NCBI GenBank assembly: GCA_030748485.1
Contig: JASMLW010000269.1
Location: 1 to 56,587 of the forward strand
Source: Pirellulaceae bacterium
Lineage (GTDB): Bacteria > Planctomycetota > Planctomycetia > Pirellulales > Pirellulaceae
DNA length: 56,587 nt
Direction of reading: 5' to 3'
Numbering within the stretch: position 1 is the stretch's first letter; the number at the start of each line of letters is the position of its first letter. Under the pieces are notes generated by a model. It made no database searches and was not told the DNA's origin. It worked only from the letters and a program-made list of their open reading frames with translations. Below, piece by piece: positions 1 to 11,360 of this stretch. The position numbers and the translations under genes are program-made.

Positions 1-20
1 CTTCGCGACGAAGTCGCGAC
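1..20. repeat. Edge copy of the REP-like double-hairpin repeat
   Basis: The first 20 bases carry the hairpin TCGCGAC-GAA-GTCGCGA, identical to the second hairpin of the repeat units at 52795-53101. The window edge cuts off the first hairpin. The remaining bases up to 125, before the stop codon of the next gene, show no gene. Confidence 0.6.
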
Positions 21-125
21 GGCGCCGTCCCAAACGTACTTCTCTCAATCGCGCTCCAACTCGCGCCGGTCTGGAACAGCGGAGCGCGGAAGAGCGCCTC
101 GCCCGCCACTTCGCTGGAGCAGATT

Positions 126-809
126 CTAAAAGGCGTCGGGATCGGGAAACGTCGGTGTTTTGCTATCGCCGTACCGCAATTCTCGTTCTCTGGCTTCAGT
201 TCCGACAACATCGATAACGTCTGTTCCGGCCAGCAGGTCGAGTATGCAGCGACGGTCGTTTCCGAAAATGAACAGAGCGTCGATCAGCGGATAAAGGCCG
301 CCGATGAATGGCATGAATTGAGGCAGTACGTTGACCCACGACCGCAACAGAACCGCGTGGACGAAGCCCGCTGGAGATCCATCGCGATTCATGACGATGC
401 GGATTCTGAAGAGTCGTTTGGCGAGCGTTTGTCCGTCGCGCGAGACCAGGACGCATTGATAGATGTAAAAGAGCAGAACTGTCACGAGGCCGCCGAACTC
501 GGAAATCTCGCCCAGCATGTCAGTAAATGGCGCGGTCGCCAGGAACCCGAGTACTGCGGCTAGACAGTACAGGAGGGAGTCGATGATCCTGGCGCCAAGC
601 CGCGCGGCGCGAGTCGCCAACACGCGGTCGCGCCGGATCGGAGCGGCGGAGTAGGGCGGCTTGACCGGCTCTACCAACGGCGGCGGAGCATACGGGTTCA
701 TTTCATTCTCGAGGAACTCGTCGCTCGGCGCTTCGGCGGGCAGCGTTGTGCCGCACGATCGGCAAAACGCGCCCGGCTTCTGCTCAAACTGGCAATTGGG
801 ACACTTCAC
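126..809 (-). CDS. Zinc-ribbon RDD family membrane protein
   Basis: This 227-residue protein opens with a C4 zinc ribbon (Cys3, Cys6, Cys16, Cys19), followed by a proline-rich linker. From about residue 65 it has an RDD-type membrane domain with the Arg of the 'AARLGARIID' segment and three hydrophobic stretches (about 73-96, 105-123 and 160-185). RDD proteins are small integral membrane proteins; some have been linked to ion transport, but for most the role is unknown. An N-terminal zinc ribbon fused to RDD is common in planctomycetes. The gene lies 54 bp downstream of, and on the same strand as, the large kinase gene, so co-transcription is possible. That kinase also carries a C4 zinc ribbon. 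The function is not predicted beyond a membrane location. Confidence 0.85.
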   Translation of the reverse strand: MKCPNCQFEQKPGAFCRSCGTTLPAEAPSDEFLENEMNPYAPPPLVEPVKPPYSAAPIRRDRVLATRAARLGARIIDSLLYCLAAVLGFLATAPFTDMLGEISEFGGLVTVLLFYIYQCVLVSRDGQTLAKRLFRIRIVMNRDGSPAGFVHAVLLRSWVNVLPQFMPFIGGLYPLIDALFIFGNDRRCILDLLAGTDVIDVVGTEARERELRYGDSKTPTFPDPDAF

Positions 810-863
810 GAAACGGCTCGGGTAGTGAGAAGAACGAGGATCGTCATCGCCGAGCCGACAAGG

Positions 864-3800
864 CTAGCGATCGATCGACCGCGGTCGCGCGCGGGCGAAT
901 GGTTCGACGGTCTCATCGACATCGGTCAACCTGATTTCATACTCGTTCATCTCACGCCCGGCAACAGCCCGCGCCTGACGCAGTAGTCGGCCGGTCGACA
1001 GCGGCCAACAACTCAACGTGTCGTCGCTGCCCGAGATCAGCCACTCGCCGTCGGGAGTCGTCGCCAGCGCGGTGACTCCGTGGTTGTGGCCGCGCAGCTC
1101 GACAGCCACGGGCGCGATCTCGTACTCACCCATCTGCCAGAGACGGACAGACCCCTGCGCGCCGGCCGCGATCAACCAATCGGAGTCCGGGGAAATCGTC
1201 AAACCCTCGATCGGATCGTCAGGTGAATCGACGGTGAACGCGATCGGTTCCTGCTCGAGATTCCACGCGGTGATGCGGTCCTGCCCACCCCGCACGAGCC
1301 ATCTGCTGTCGCGGCTGAACCGCACGCTGCGGCCGAGTTGCAGCTCCAACTCGCCAGGGCGCGGATCTCCCGAAGAGAGATCCCACAGATACGTGGCTGC
1401 GCTGCGGCCAGATTGTGTGAGGGCGACGGCGATAAAACGGCCATCTCGACTCGACGTCGTCTTTTGCAGGCGGCCCCGAAAATAGAACGGTTCCAAGATG
1501 GGCTGCGCTCGCGACGCCGTGTCCCAGACGCTGACCGATTGACCCTGCGAGCTGTGGACAATGAGGTGGGCGGTCCCGGCCTGAAACCGGGCGTGACTCA
1601 GTCGCGCATTCTCGGCCTCCCACAAGTCGACCAACTGCATATCGGGTAGATTCCAGAGACGTACTCCCGAATCAGTGCACGTGGTGGCCAGCCTTCGGCA
1701 ATCGCCTCGAAACACGACGTGAACCGGGCCCTCATGTGTGGGAAGCTCCTCGACCGCCTGCTCATCGGCTGTCAGGTCGATGATGCGAGCTGAATCGACG
1801 CCGCCGACGGCAAGCCAGCGACTATCGGAGCTGACCGCCAGGCAAGATATGTCTCCCGCCGCCGGTATGTACCACGAATCGCGCAGCGCGCCGTGCTCCG
1901 TCAGTTCGACGCGCTCGATCATGCCGTTGTCGTACGCGACGATCAGTCGCTTCGCGTCCGCCGTGAAACGAACTTTGGATACGTTTTCGAGATAGAGTTC
2001 GGGGCTCCAATGAAGGGCGGACGAGTTTCCGCGCTCCTGGGACCGCCACAAACGAAGGTCACCTTCCCGCCACCGCGCGGCGAACCACTGAGAGTCGGAT
2101 GACGTCGCCAGTTCGTCGAGTCGGCCGCGGCCGAAGCGGCCGGGACGGAACAGCACGTTTGGTTCAGTGATCGCTGAATAGAGATCCCATAGTCGTGGTT
2201 GGGCGTCGAATCCGTGCGTGACCAACCAACGCCCGGCGGGTCCGAATGCGGCTCCAATGATCGGTCGATCGTGGCCGCGCAACTCGAACGGCGGCTGATC
2301 GAGCTGATCGATGTTCCAAACGTGGGCGACGTCTTCGTTCGGCGACATGAGCCATCGTCCGTGCGGCCCAAAAACGACCGTGGATTGGGGGCCGCCGCCC
2401 TGAAGCGTCCGCGGGTTTTCGAGCCAATTGTTCGCCGTCGTGTCGAACAGCCTGATCTCGCCCCTGACATCTCGAACGGCGATCCACTTTTCATCCGGAC
2501 TGATCGACAAACCCTGTTCGACATGGCAGTTGACCGTTCGCCTGCTGGCGTCCACGTCCGCCGCGGTCAGATCCCACAAGTGCATTTGACCGCGGGCTCG
2601 TCCCGCTACTGCCGCCACCGCAACCCAGTTCCCCGCGCGGCTCAACCAACTGCCGATCACATCGACGGTGTCGGGAATCTGCAGAGCCAGCGGAGTCGCC
2701 GCGTTTTCTGTGGATGACAAGTCAAAGACATGGAGGACCGCCGCCGCGGGGTCAGCTGAGACGGCCGTTAAACTGTCGTCGGAAAAGCTGACAAACCGCC
2801 TGCGCGTGTGCGGCGGCGATTCGTGCGTCACCACCGGTTCCGCCGCCAGGCTCCACAGCCGCACACCGTCAAGGTCGGCGGACGCCAGCCACTGGCCGTC
2901 GGGTGAAATGGCGATCCGCAGCACTTCCTCCTCGTGGTCGATCGTCTCCGTCGATTGGCTGGTGTTCGTTTCGAAATCCCACTTCCGCACAACGCCGTCT
3001 CGGCCCGCTGTCCACAGCCAGCGGCTGTCGGCGGAAAACCGAACGTCGTGAACGGCCACGGAATCCGCATGGATTTCACGGGGGGCGAGAGTCGGATTCT
3101 CCAGGTCCCATATGCAGACGACGTGGTCGCCAGAACGCTGGTTTCCTGGCGGCGGGCGCATGTCGAGCGGTCGCGGCGGCGGGGGATTTGCAGCTGCCGG
3201 TCCAGCCACAGCCAGCCACCGATCGTCCGCGCTGATTCGAACCGCTCCGATGAACGGCCGTTCGCCTGGTAGGGCGATCCCGTTTTCCGCTGGATTCTCG
3301 CCGCTCAAGTCCCAGACAAAGATGACTCCGGAGTCTTCAGCGGTCGCCAGCCAACGGCCCGATTGAGACTGCGCCGTATGCATCGCCGGCCGCAGGTGTC
3401 CCACTAACGGTTCTCCCCCCACTTTCATCACGGCGTCGCGGACAGCCTGGTGGGCGGACGGGTGCACCAGGTCGGCTTGCAGACTCTGCTCCAGCGCCGT
3501 GGCGGCCAACAGCAACCCGCTTTGCGGATTTCGCTCCAAAACATCTTTGGAGAGAACGGTGAGTCTGGTCACATTGGCCAGCACCTGGTGCCGTCGAGCT
3601 TCGTGGGCGGCGTCGTTCTTTTCCTCCGTGACCCGGTTGAGCTCTGTGGAAAGATCACTGTTGTCCTTTTCCAAACCGCTGGCATGCACTCGCAGAGTCC
3701 GATGTCGCGAAGCGGCCCAGGGCGCCAGCCCGGCCACAACCGTCACGATCGCCAGTAGGGCGAGCGACACGGCCGCCAGCCCCGGATGCTTACGGCACGA

Positions 3801-5051
3801 ACGGGCGATCCGCGTGAGCGAGCCAACGCTGCGGGCGGCGATTGGCCGATCATCGAGAAACCGTTCCAAGTCGGCGAGCAGTTCGCGGGCCGACGGGTAA
3901 CGGTGATCCGGCTCTTTTTCGAGACATGTTAAGCAAATCGTCTCCAAGTCGCGCGGGATGACGCCTTGCAATGAACTAGGTCGCGGTGCGGGCGTATGGA
4001 TCACTTGTTGAATCAGGCTGGCGAATTCGCCGCGAAACGGCAGTTCGTTCGTCAGCAGCTCGAACAGGATCACACCCAACGAATAGATGTCTGTCCGCGC
4101 GTCGGAGGAGTGAGCTTCTCCCTTTGCCTGTTCCGGCGACATATAGGCCGGTGTTCCCAGCAACTCTCCGGTCAGTGTCATGGTGACGTCGGCGGCCGCT
4201 TGTTTCGCCATGCCGAAGTCCATGATCCGAGGCTCGCCATCGCCGTCGACCATCACATTGCTGGGCTTCAAGTCGCGATGCACGACTCCCGCATCATGAG
4301 CGCTGACGAGCGCCGCAGCGATTCGTTGGCAGATGGCGGCGGTGAGCCGTGGCGTCGGTTGCTCGGCGCGCCGCCATTCGCTCAACGTCATGCCTTCGAC
4401 CAAATCGCTGCAAATGTAAATCGTATTCTCGTGTCGCCCGACCTCGTGAATCGTCACGACGCTCGGATGCTGGATGCGCGCCGCGATTTGAGCTTCGCGG
4501 AGAAACAGAGACTCCTGATCGGACGTGAGCAGACCGCGACGAGGCGTTTTCAAGGCGACGTCGCGTTCGAGGTTAGTGTCGCGCGCTTTCCAGACAATTC
4601 CGAATGACCCGGCGCCCAAGGGTTCAATCAGATGAAAGTGTCCGAGTTGTCCGCCCGGTTTGAGCGTCCGGTTGTTGGTCACTAACTGAATCGCGCGGCC
4701 GCAGCGCGTGCAGACGTATTCCTGAGTGTCGGTCGTCTCGGCGGCGATGACGCTGATCGCCTCGCGGCATTTGGGGCAACGGACCCGCGAAACGCCGTCA
4801 GCCTGTTCGAGTGTGCTGATCGCCGGGAGCGCGGAAGAATTCGGCGATTTGGTTGACTGCCGCGCCTCCTCCTGGGCGACGCAGACCATCTCCGCCAACT
4901 TAAGTTGACGAGCCAACTCGGGCATCAGGTCGGGGTGCTGGGCGACAACGTCTTCCGCCGAGATTTGATCCCCCGCCGCTCTTCGCCGCAGCGCTTCCAG
5001 GGTGACCGCTCGCGCTCGTTCCGTCTTTGAAGGGGTTGCTGATTCCGCCAT
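864..5051 (-). CDS. Serine/threonine protein kinase with zinc ribbon and WD40 propellers
   Basis: This 1395-residue protein resembles the large planctomycete Hanks-type kinases. Residues 92-117 form a CxxC...CxxC zinc ribbon. The kinase domain spans about 136-400, with glycine loop GAGSFG (146-151), Lys168, the HRDLKPSN catalytic loop (258-265, Asp260) and DFG (278-280), so it looks active. A hydrophobic segment near residues 425-447 is probably a single transmembrane helix. The C-terminal 850 residues are WD40 repeats, with recurring 'DSRWL', 'VRLW' and 'VWDL' signatures, probably two or more propellers on the far side of the membrane. The start at 5051 gives the usual N-terminal leader. It diverges from the ECF sigma gene at 5582. 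Sigma-kinase neighbourhood is known in Planctomycetes; direct regulation here is inferred. Confidence 0.93.
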   Translation of the reverse strand: MAESATPSKTERARAVTLEALRRRAAGDQISAEDVVAQHPDLMPELARQLKLAEMVCVAQEEARQSTKSPNSSALPAISTLEQADGVSRVRCPKCREAISVIAAETTDTQEYVCTRCGRAIQLVTNNRTLKPGGQLGHFHLIEPLGAGSFGIVWKARDTNLERDVALKTPRRGLLTSDQESLFLREAQIAARIQHPSVVTIHEVGRHENTIYICSDLVEGMTLSEWRRAEQPTPRLTAAICQRIAAALVSAHDAGVVHRDLKPSNVMVDGDGEPRIMDFGMAKQAAADVTMTLTGELLGTPAYMSPEQAKGEAHSSDARTDIYSLGVILFELLTNELPFRGEFASLIQQVIHTPAPRPSSLQGVIPRDLETICLTCLEKEPDHRYPSARELLADLERFLDDRPIAARSVGSLTRIARSCRKHPGLAAVSLALLAIVTVVAGLAPWAASRHRTLRVHASGLEKDNSDLSTELNRVTEEKNDAAHEARRHQVLANVTRLTVLSKDVLERNPQSGLLLAATALEQSLQADLVHPSAHQAVRDAVMKVGGEPLVGHLRPAMHTAQSQSGRWLATAEDSGVIFVWDLSGENPAENGIALPGERPFIGAVRISADDRWLAVAGPAAANPPPPRPLDMRPPPGNQRSGDHVVCIWDLENPTLAPREIHADSVAVHDVRFSADSRWLWTAGRDGVVRKWDFETNTSQSTETIDHEEEVLRIAISPDGQWLASADLDGVRLWSLAAEPVVTHESPPHTRRRFVSFSDDSLTAVSADPAAAVLHVFDLSSTENAATPLALQIPDTVDVIGSWLSRAGNWVAVAAVAGRARGQMHLWDLTAADVDASRRTVNCHVEQGLSISPDEKWIAVRDVRGEIRLFDTTANNWLENPRTLQGGGPQSTVVFGPHGRWLMSPNEDVAHVWNIDQLDQPPFELRGHDRPIIGAAFGPAGRWLVTHGFDAQPRLWDLYSAITEPNVLFRPGRFGRGRLDELATSSDSQWFAARWREGDLRLWRSQERGNSSALHWSPELYLENVSKVRFTADAKRLIVAYDNGMIERVELTEHGALRDSWYIPAAGDISCLAVSSDSRWLAVGGVDSARIIDLTADEQAVEELPTHEGPVHVVFRGDCRRLATTCTDSGVRLWNLPDMQLVDLWEAENARLSHARFQAGTAHLIVHSSQGQSVSVWDTASRAQPILEPFYFRGRLQKTTSSRDGRFIAVALTQSGRSAATYLWDLSSGDPRPGELELQLGRSVRFSRDSRWLVRGGQDRITAWNLEQEPIAFTVDSPDDPIEGLTISPDSDWLIAAGAQGSVRLWQMGEYEIAPVAVELRGHNHGVTALATTPDGEWLISGSDDTLSCWPLSTGRLLRQARAVAGREMNEYEIRLTDVDETVEPFARARPRSIDR

Positions 5052-5581
5052 GAATCATGCTCATCCATGTTGACCGCCGAACGCCGCTCAACTTCGCGAA
5101 ACACCAAAGAACAGAAACCCAACGGCCTCAAGGGTGGCCGCGGGTTTCTGTCTGGCAGGGATCGCCAAAGTCGCGTCTGTTCGGTCGGAGAGTCATCCGT
5201 GTCGTCTAGGCTACATGTTGCGGTGACCCGCGTTCATCAATCCTCCTGAGAAGCGGGCCGGCGTCACATTTCAATCAAGGTATGTTATCGATCTAGTCGA
5301 TTTCTGTCACACCCACCGCCCTACTGGATCGGCCGTCAACTGCGCGCGTTCGACGCCAGCGCCCAATGGAGCCCACACCTCGCCGCAAACTCCCCCCCGA
5401 AACTCGCCTACTCATTCCGCCCGTGTGTTGGGTAAGATGACCGCCATGCTGAGCATGGCCTCCTCCCTATGTGCGACAACGGGCGTCGCGCCGGGCGCAA
5501 AATTGCCAAAAATCTTCAGTTGGACCTGTCGTTCGTCGATTGAACTGGGGCCGATTGGGGCCGCCAACCGATAGTCAATAG
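5052..5581. other. Divergent intergenic region between kinase and ECF sigma genes
   Basis: These 530 bases separate two divergent genes and must hold both promoters. The one clear structure is the hairpin at 5112-5150, listed separately. A small palindrome around CATGCTGAGCATG lies near 5445-5457. No convincing housekeeping -35/-10 pair was identified by eye, and no ORF looks coding. Confidence 0.5.
5112..5150 (-). promoter_or_regulatory. Leader hairpin, attenuator- or terminator-like, upstream of the kinase gene
   Basis: CAGAAACCC (5112-5120) pairs perfectly with GGGTTTCTG (5142-5150), with an inner GGCC/GGCC pairing. Read on the minus strand, the GC-rich stem is followed by the T-rich stretch TTCTTTGGTGTTT, as in an intrinsic terminator. 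It lies about 60 bp upstream of the kinase start codon and no minus-strand gene lies upstream of it. It would therefore fall in the kinase mRNA leader if the promoter is further upstream. An attenuator is one reading; a promoter-proximal protein-binding palindrome is another. Confidence 0.45.
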
Positions 5582-6202
5582 ATGCCGTCAACACCAGACG
5601 AACTCGCCTTGATTCAGGCAGCCCAGGCGGGCAGCCAATTGGCCTTCCAGGAGTTGATGCTTCTGTATTGCGACGATTTGCAGCGGCACATTCAGGCGCG
5701 GCTTCCCAATTCCGCGCGAGCCTCGGTCAGCGCTGAGGACATTCTGCAAGACACGCTTGTCGATTTGTGCCGCGATTTCGCCGACTTCCGTCTCGCCGAT
5801 GGCGGAGCCTTTCGAGCCTGGAGCCGGGGCGTCGCTGAGCATCGGCTGGCGGATACGCTGCGATTCCTCAATCGTAAGAAACGCGGCGGCGATCGACTGC
5901 GAGTTGACACGGCCCACCCGGCGGGCGAGTCGCGACGCGACCTGATTGACCAGATCCCGGCGACCGCCTCCACGCCCAGTGTTCGGCTGGCCAGGAGTGA
6001 AGCCAATGAGGCTCTACGCATCGCGCTGGAGACACTCCCCGAACAACACCAGATCGCGCTCCGCATGCGTTTTTTTGACGGCTGCTCTTACGACGACATC
6101 GCGACCACCCTCCAATGCTCCACGAGCGCCGTGCAAGGGATCCTTCGTCGCGGCAAGCAGAAACTGGCCGAGACGATGGGCGCCGGTTCTCGCTACGTGT
6201 GA
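5582..6202 (+). CDS. ECF-type RNA polymerase sigma factor
   Basis: This 206-residue protein contains sigma region 2 (about 20-85, with 'AEDILQDTLVDLCRDFADFR') and region 4 (about 140-195, with 'LPEQHQIALRMRFFDGCSY' and a helix-turn-helix ending in 'VQGILRRGKQKL'). Region 3 is absent, so it belongs to the sigma-70 ECF group. ECF factors direct RNA polymerase to alternative promoters, usually under an anti-sigma factor or, in Planctomycetes, often in the context of Ser/Thr kinases. No anti-sigma gene is adjacent. The divergent neighbour is a large kinase/WD40 protein, which makes phosphorylation-controlled sigma activity plausible but unproven. Confidence 0.92.
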   Translation: MPSTPDELALIQAAQAGSQLAFQELMLLYCDDLQRHIQARLPNSARASVSAEDILQDTLVDLCRDFADFRLADGGAFRAWSRGVAEHRLADTLRFLNRKKRGGDRLRVDTAHPAGESRRDLIDQIPATASTPSVRLARSEANEALRIALETLPEQHQIALRMRFFDGCSYDDIATTLQCSTSAVQGILRRGKQKLAETMGAGSRYV

Positions 6203-6231
6203 CGGGTCGGAACGAGTCCGTCCCGCGCAAC

Positions 6232-6304
6232 GATCCTGTGGGCGGCGGGATCCTGTGGGCGGGGGGATTCTGTGGACGGCGGGATTCTGTGGACGGCGGG
6301 GATT

Positions 6305-6318
<14 letters not shown>
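6232..6318. repeat. Five tandem 17-18-bp repeats between convergent genes
   Basis: A 17-bp unit of the form GATYCTGTGGRCGGCGG is repeated at 6232, 6249, 6266 and 6283. A fifth 18-bp variant at 6301-6318 reads GATTCTAGTGGACGGCGG. The last unit supplies the stop codon of the kinase gene on the minus strand. No hairpin terminator was found between these convergent genes, so the array occupies the place where one would be expected. Confidence 0.85.
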
Positions 6319-8977
<2,659 letters not shown>

Positions 8978-8982
8978 CGGCG

Positions 8983-9594
8983 TTATTCCTCGTGCGGAGA
9001 TTGGCCTTGAAAGGCACTGTGAATCAGCAAGCGGGCGCGGTGGACTCGCCGCATCACCGTCCGGCTCGACACGTCGAGCAGATCGGCGACTTCGGTCTGT
9101 GTCATGCCGCCGTACCAAACGAGTTGGAACACTTCCGCCTCCTCACTCGGCAACTTCTCGACGATCTCGTGGAAACGCGCCCATTCGACAAGCGTCTCCG
9201 GTCGATCCACCTCGGCCCGTTGCTGCTTGATCGCCCGCTCTTCGCCATCGGAGTGGTGGTGGGCGGCTCCGCCGTGCGCGCCGTAATGGTGACGGGCGAA
9301 GTCGATCAATGTCCGGCGAATCTGCGTGGCGGCGTGCAGCCAAAACTCCCGCAGCGAGGTGGGCTTCACTTCATGGAGCGACCGGTGCAATCTGAGCATC
9401 GTCATTTGCAACACGTCGTCCGTCTCCTCCCAACGCCGCACGCGAGGGAAATTTCGCAACATGCGAGCGGCGAGCTGGCGAAGTCGTTCAGCGCAGCGCT
9501 CCAGCAACTCGTCGTATACGTGCTCGTCGCCCTGAGCGGCTCGCGCGATCAACGAGTCGAGATCGCTTGGTGAGTTGTCCGGCAAGGTGTTCAC
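8983..9594 (-). CDS. ECF-type RNA polymerase sigma factor
   Basis: This 203-residue protein has sigma region 2 (about 30-95, 'TDDVLQMTMLRLHRSL') and a region-4 helix-turn-helix (about 140-195, 'MTQTEVADLLDVSSRTVMRR'). The insert with 'GAHGGAAHHH' between the regions is typical of planctomycete ECF factors. The following kinase gene starts 5 bp after its stop, with the ribosome-binding sequence overlapping the stop codon, which indicates translational coupling. No anti-sigma factor is adjacent, so the coupled kinase is the likely controller. That link is inferred. Confidence 0.93.
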   Translation of the reverse strand: MNTLPDNSPSDLDSLIARAAQGDEHVYDELLERCAERLRQLAARMLRNFPRVRRWEETDDVLQMTMLRLHRSLHEVKPTSLREFWLHAATQIRRTLIDFARHHYGAHGGAAHHHSDGEERAIKQQRAEVDRPETLVEWARFHEIVEKLPSEEAEVFQLVWYGGMTQTEVADLLDVSSRTVMRRVHRARLLIHSAFQGQSPHEE

Positions 9595-9909
9595 AACAAC
9601 TGCCCTTGTTCGTTCAATACTAGTAGCGGAAGCCGAGCCGTCCGGGTGACAAAAAAAGCCAATTTTGGCGTTGAGGATTCGGGGGTCCTCTCAATCGATT
9701 CCAGCGACCAACGGGAGCGGGCGAAAGACGACCGAGCGGCAGCTCGCTCTGTGTGTGGCACTGCCACTTCCGCCGGCTGATGAATCTCCCCAGCGGAGTC
9801 AGCCCCGACGAATCGTTGCAAATCAGCACATGCCACTCATTCTTAGCGACGCTGGTCGCAGTCGGCAGATTGGACGGCGGCGCCGCCTTTAGAGGGCTCA
9901 GACCCGCCA
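9595..9909. other. Intergenic region holding a dispersed repeat
   Basis: This 315-bp gap between two minus-strand genes contains dispersed-repeat copy 1 (9666-9769). The 140 bp beyond it have no recognisable gene. Open frames that run through the repeat are not believed to be genes, because the same peptides arise from every copy of the repeat. Confidence 0.5.
9666..9769 (+). repeat. Dispersed 'PATNGSG' repeat, copy 1
   Basis: This is one of five copies that share the core GATTCCAGCGACCAACGGGA, the short stem CGAGC-GGCA-GCTCG and the terminal palindrome GTGGCACTGCCAC. It lies between the ECF sigma gene and the Tat-exported protein gene. In one frame each copy encodes the peptide core PATNGSG...TERQLAL. 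Confidence 0.9.
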
Positions 9910-11178
9910 CTAGCCGGGCGGCGGTTGAGTTGGATTGGAATGCAGATTCGGCCGCGGCGCGTGTGGATAGTCCACCGGATCGTAGCCGATATGGAGTTCC
10001 GGCGTGACTAGTTTCTCGCCATCCAAAGTCCGCGACGTAATCGCCCGATCGAGAATGCCGCTCGTCAAATACGTGCGCTCAACCGGATATGATGGCCGCC
10101 CCGTGTGCATCATCCGCTCAATTCCCTTGAGGAGATAGGCGAAGTGCGGGTGCGTCGGCTCGGCGCGCTCTTCGAATTGTGTAGCCAACGGACTGGTCTG
10201 GCCTTTGATTTTCACCGCGACCGAAGTGCGACCGACGGATTGCAACATGAATTGAGCGCCCATGAAGCCATCCAGGTATTCAAACAGGAACAGAACCGCG
10301 TGCTTGTCTTCGCGGAGGGGGATTTTGCCGAGTTGGGGGTGGTCGACCTTAGGTACAACGGAGTAGGCCGCGTCCAGCAAACCCCGCCGGACGACGCCGC
10401 GGTCCACTGCGTTCCAAATCTGTTCGCCGCGCAGGCATTGGACCCACTTCACTCCGCGCTCCGCATTCTTGCGGCGCTCGACCAGACACTGGTACGAGTC
10501 GAGTGCGTGGGCGCCGTAGATATCGAGCCCGCTGTAGCCAATACCGACAGCAGCTTCCAGCTCGCTGCCCATCGGGACTTCGATTCGCGGCGTCCGAAAA
10601 CTCACCGGCAACGACGAGCCGGCCATGAACGGGAATTTCAACTCTTGCGCTTGTCGGTACATCCACTGCGCGTCGCGCCACTGCGGGCCAAGATGCTTGT
10701 CGTTGAAGACCGGCACGACTCGGCCATACTTGCGGAATGTGTCCGTGATCCCCTTGAAGAATCGACGGCGCGGATAGAGATGTTGCCCTTTTTTGTTGTA
10801 CGGGTAGTTTCCGTGCTCGCCGACGCTGATCACGCCGTCGACTGGGATCGTGTCGCCGCCCAACGTGATCGCCTTCTCGATGGAATCGAAAATGGGCACT
10901 CGGTAGCGGCGAGCCAGATCGCGGGACATGTCATCTTTGGGAAACTGGTCGACATACATGGACGCCAACTTCAACGCCGGGCCGGCCCCGCCGTCCTGTC
11001 GCCAGCCCGCGAGGATCTTTCCGATCAACACGTCGGCGTGCGACAGCTTGCGGTACACCGTGATGATGGCCGCGATGTTCTTCGCGCGCGGCGGTTTGTC
11101 GTCAGCTCTCGCGGCAGTCGGCAAGACGCCCGCGCTGGCGGCGGCGGATAGTCTTAGATAGTCACGCCGATTGAGCAT
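9910..11178 (-). CDS. Tat-exported protein of unknown function
   Basis: This 422-residue protein begins with a twin-arginine signal (Arg4-Arg5, 'RRDYLRLSAAASAG') and a probable cleavage site after about residue 25 ('ARA-DDKP'). The remainder looks like a soluble enzyme-like domain. It contains 'NIAAIITVYRKLSHADVL', 'DGVISVGEHGNYPYN' and 'PVFNDKHLGP', which are typical of a planctomycete secreted family without assigned activity. The N-terminal part loosely suggests a Rossmann-like oxidoreductase fold, but no cofactor motif is clear. Tat export suggests folding or cofactor loading in the cytoplasm. It diverges from the PQQ-propeller gene at 11361, with 182 bp between the start codons. Confidence 0.82.
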   Translation of the reverse strand: MLNRRDYLRLSAAASAGVLPTAARADDKPPRAKNIAAIITVYRKLSHADVLIGKILAGWRQDGGAGPALKLASMYVDQFPKDDMSRDLARRYRVPIFDSIEKAITLGGDTIPVDGVISVGEHGNYPYNKKGQHLYPRRRFFKGITDTFRKYGRVVPVFNDKHLGPQWRDAQWMYRQAQELKFPFMAGSSLPVSFRTPRIEVPMGSELEAAVGIGYSGLDIYGAHALDSYQCLVERRKNAERGVKWVQCLRGEQIWNAVDRGVVRRGLLDAAYSVVPKVDHPQLGKIPLREDKHAVLFLFEYLDGFMGAQFMLQSVGRTSVAVKIKGQTSPLATQFEERAEPTHPHFAYLLKGIERMMHTGRPSYPVERTYLTSGILDRAITSRTLDGEKLVTPELHIGYDPVDYPHAPRPNLHSNPTQPPPG

Positions 11179-11360
11179 GTCGATGACGCATCAGACGAGC
11201 ACGGATGTGTGAAAAACATCAGCTCCGGTAGTAGTACAGATGTTTGACTCTTCAATGATGGCATTTTGGTTCAGCAAATGACAGAATACCCCCATCACCC
11301 ACCGACCGCGAGCGGGCGCGGTGGAGATCAGACGAAGGTCAATCAATACGGAGCCTACTC

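Noticed and set aside
9620..9910. A 96-codon minus-strand frame across dispersed-repeat copy 1
   Set aside because: Its 'WQCHTQSELPLG' peptide occurs at every repeat copy, so the frame is a property of the repeat and not evidence of a gene.
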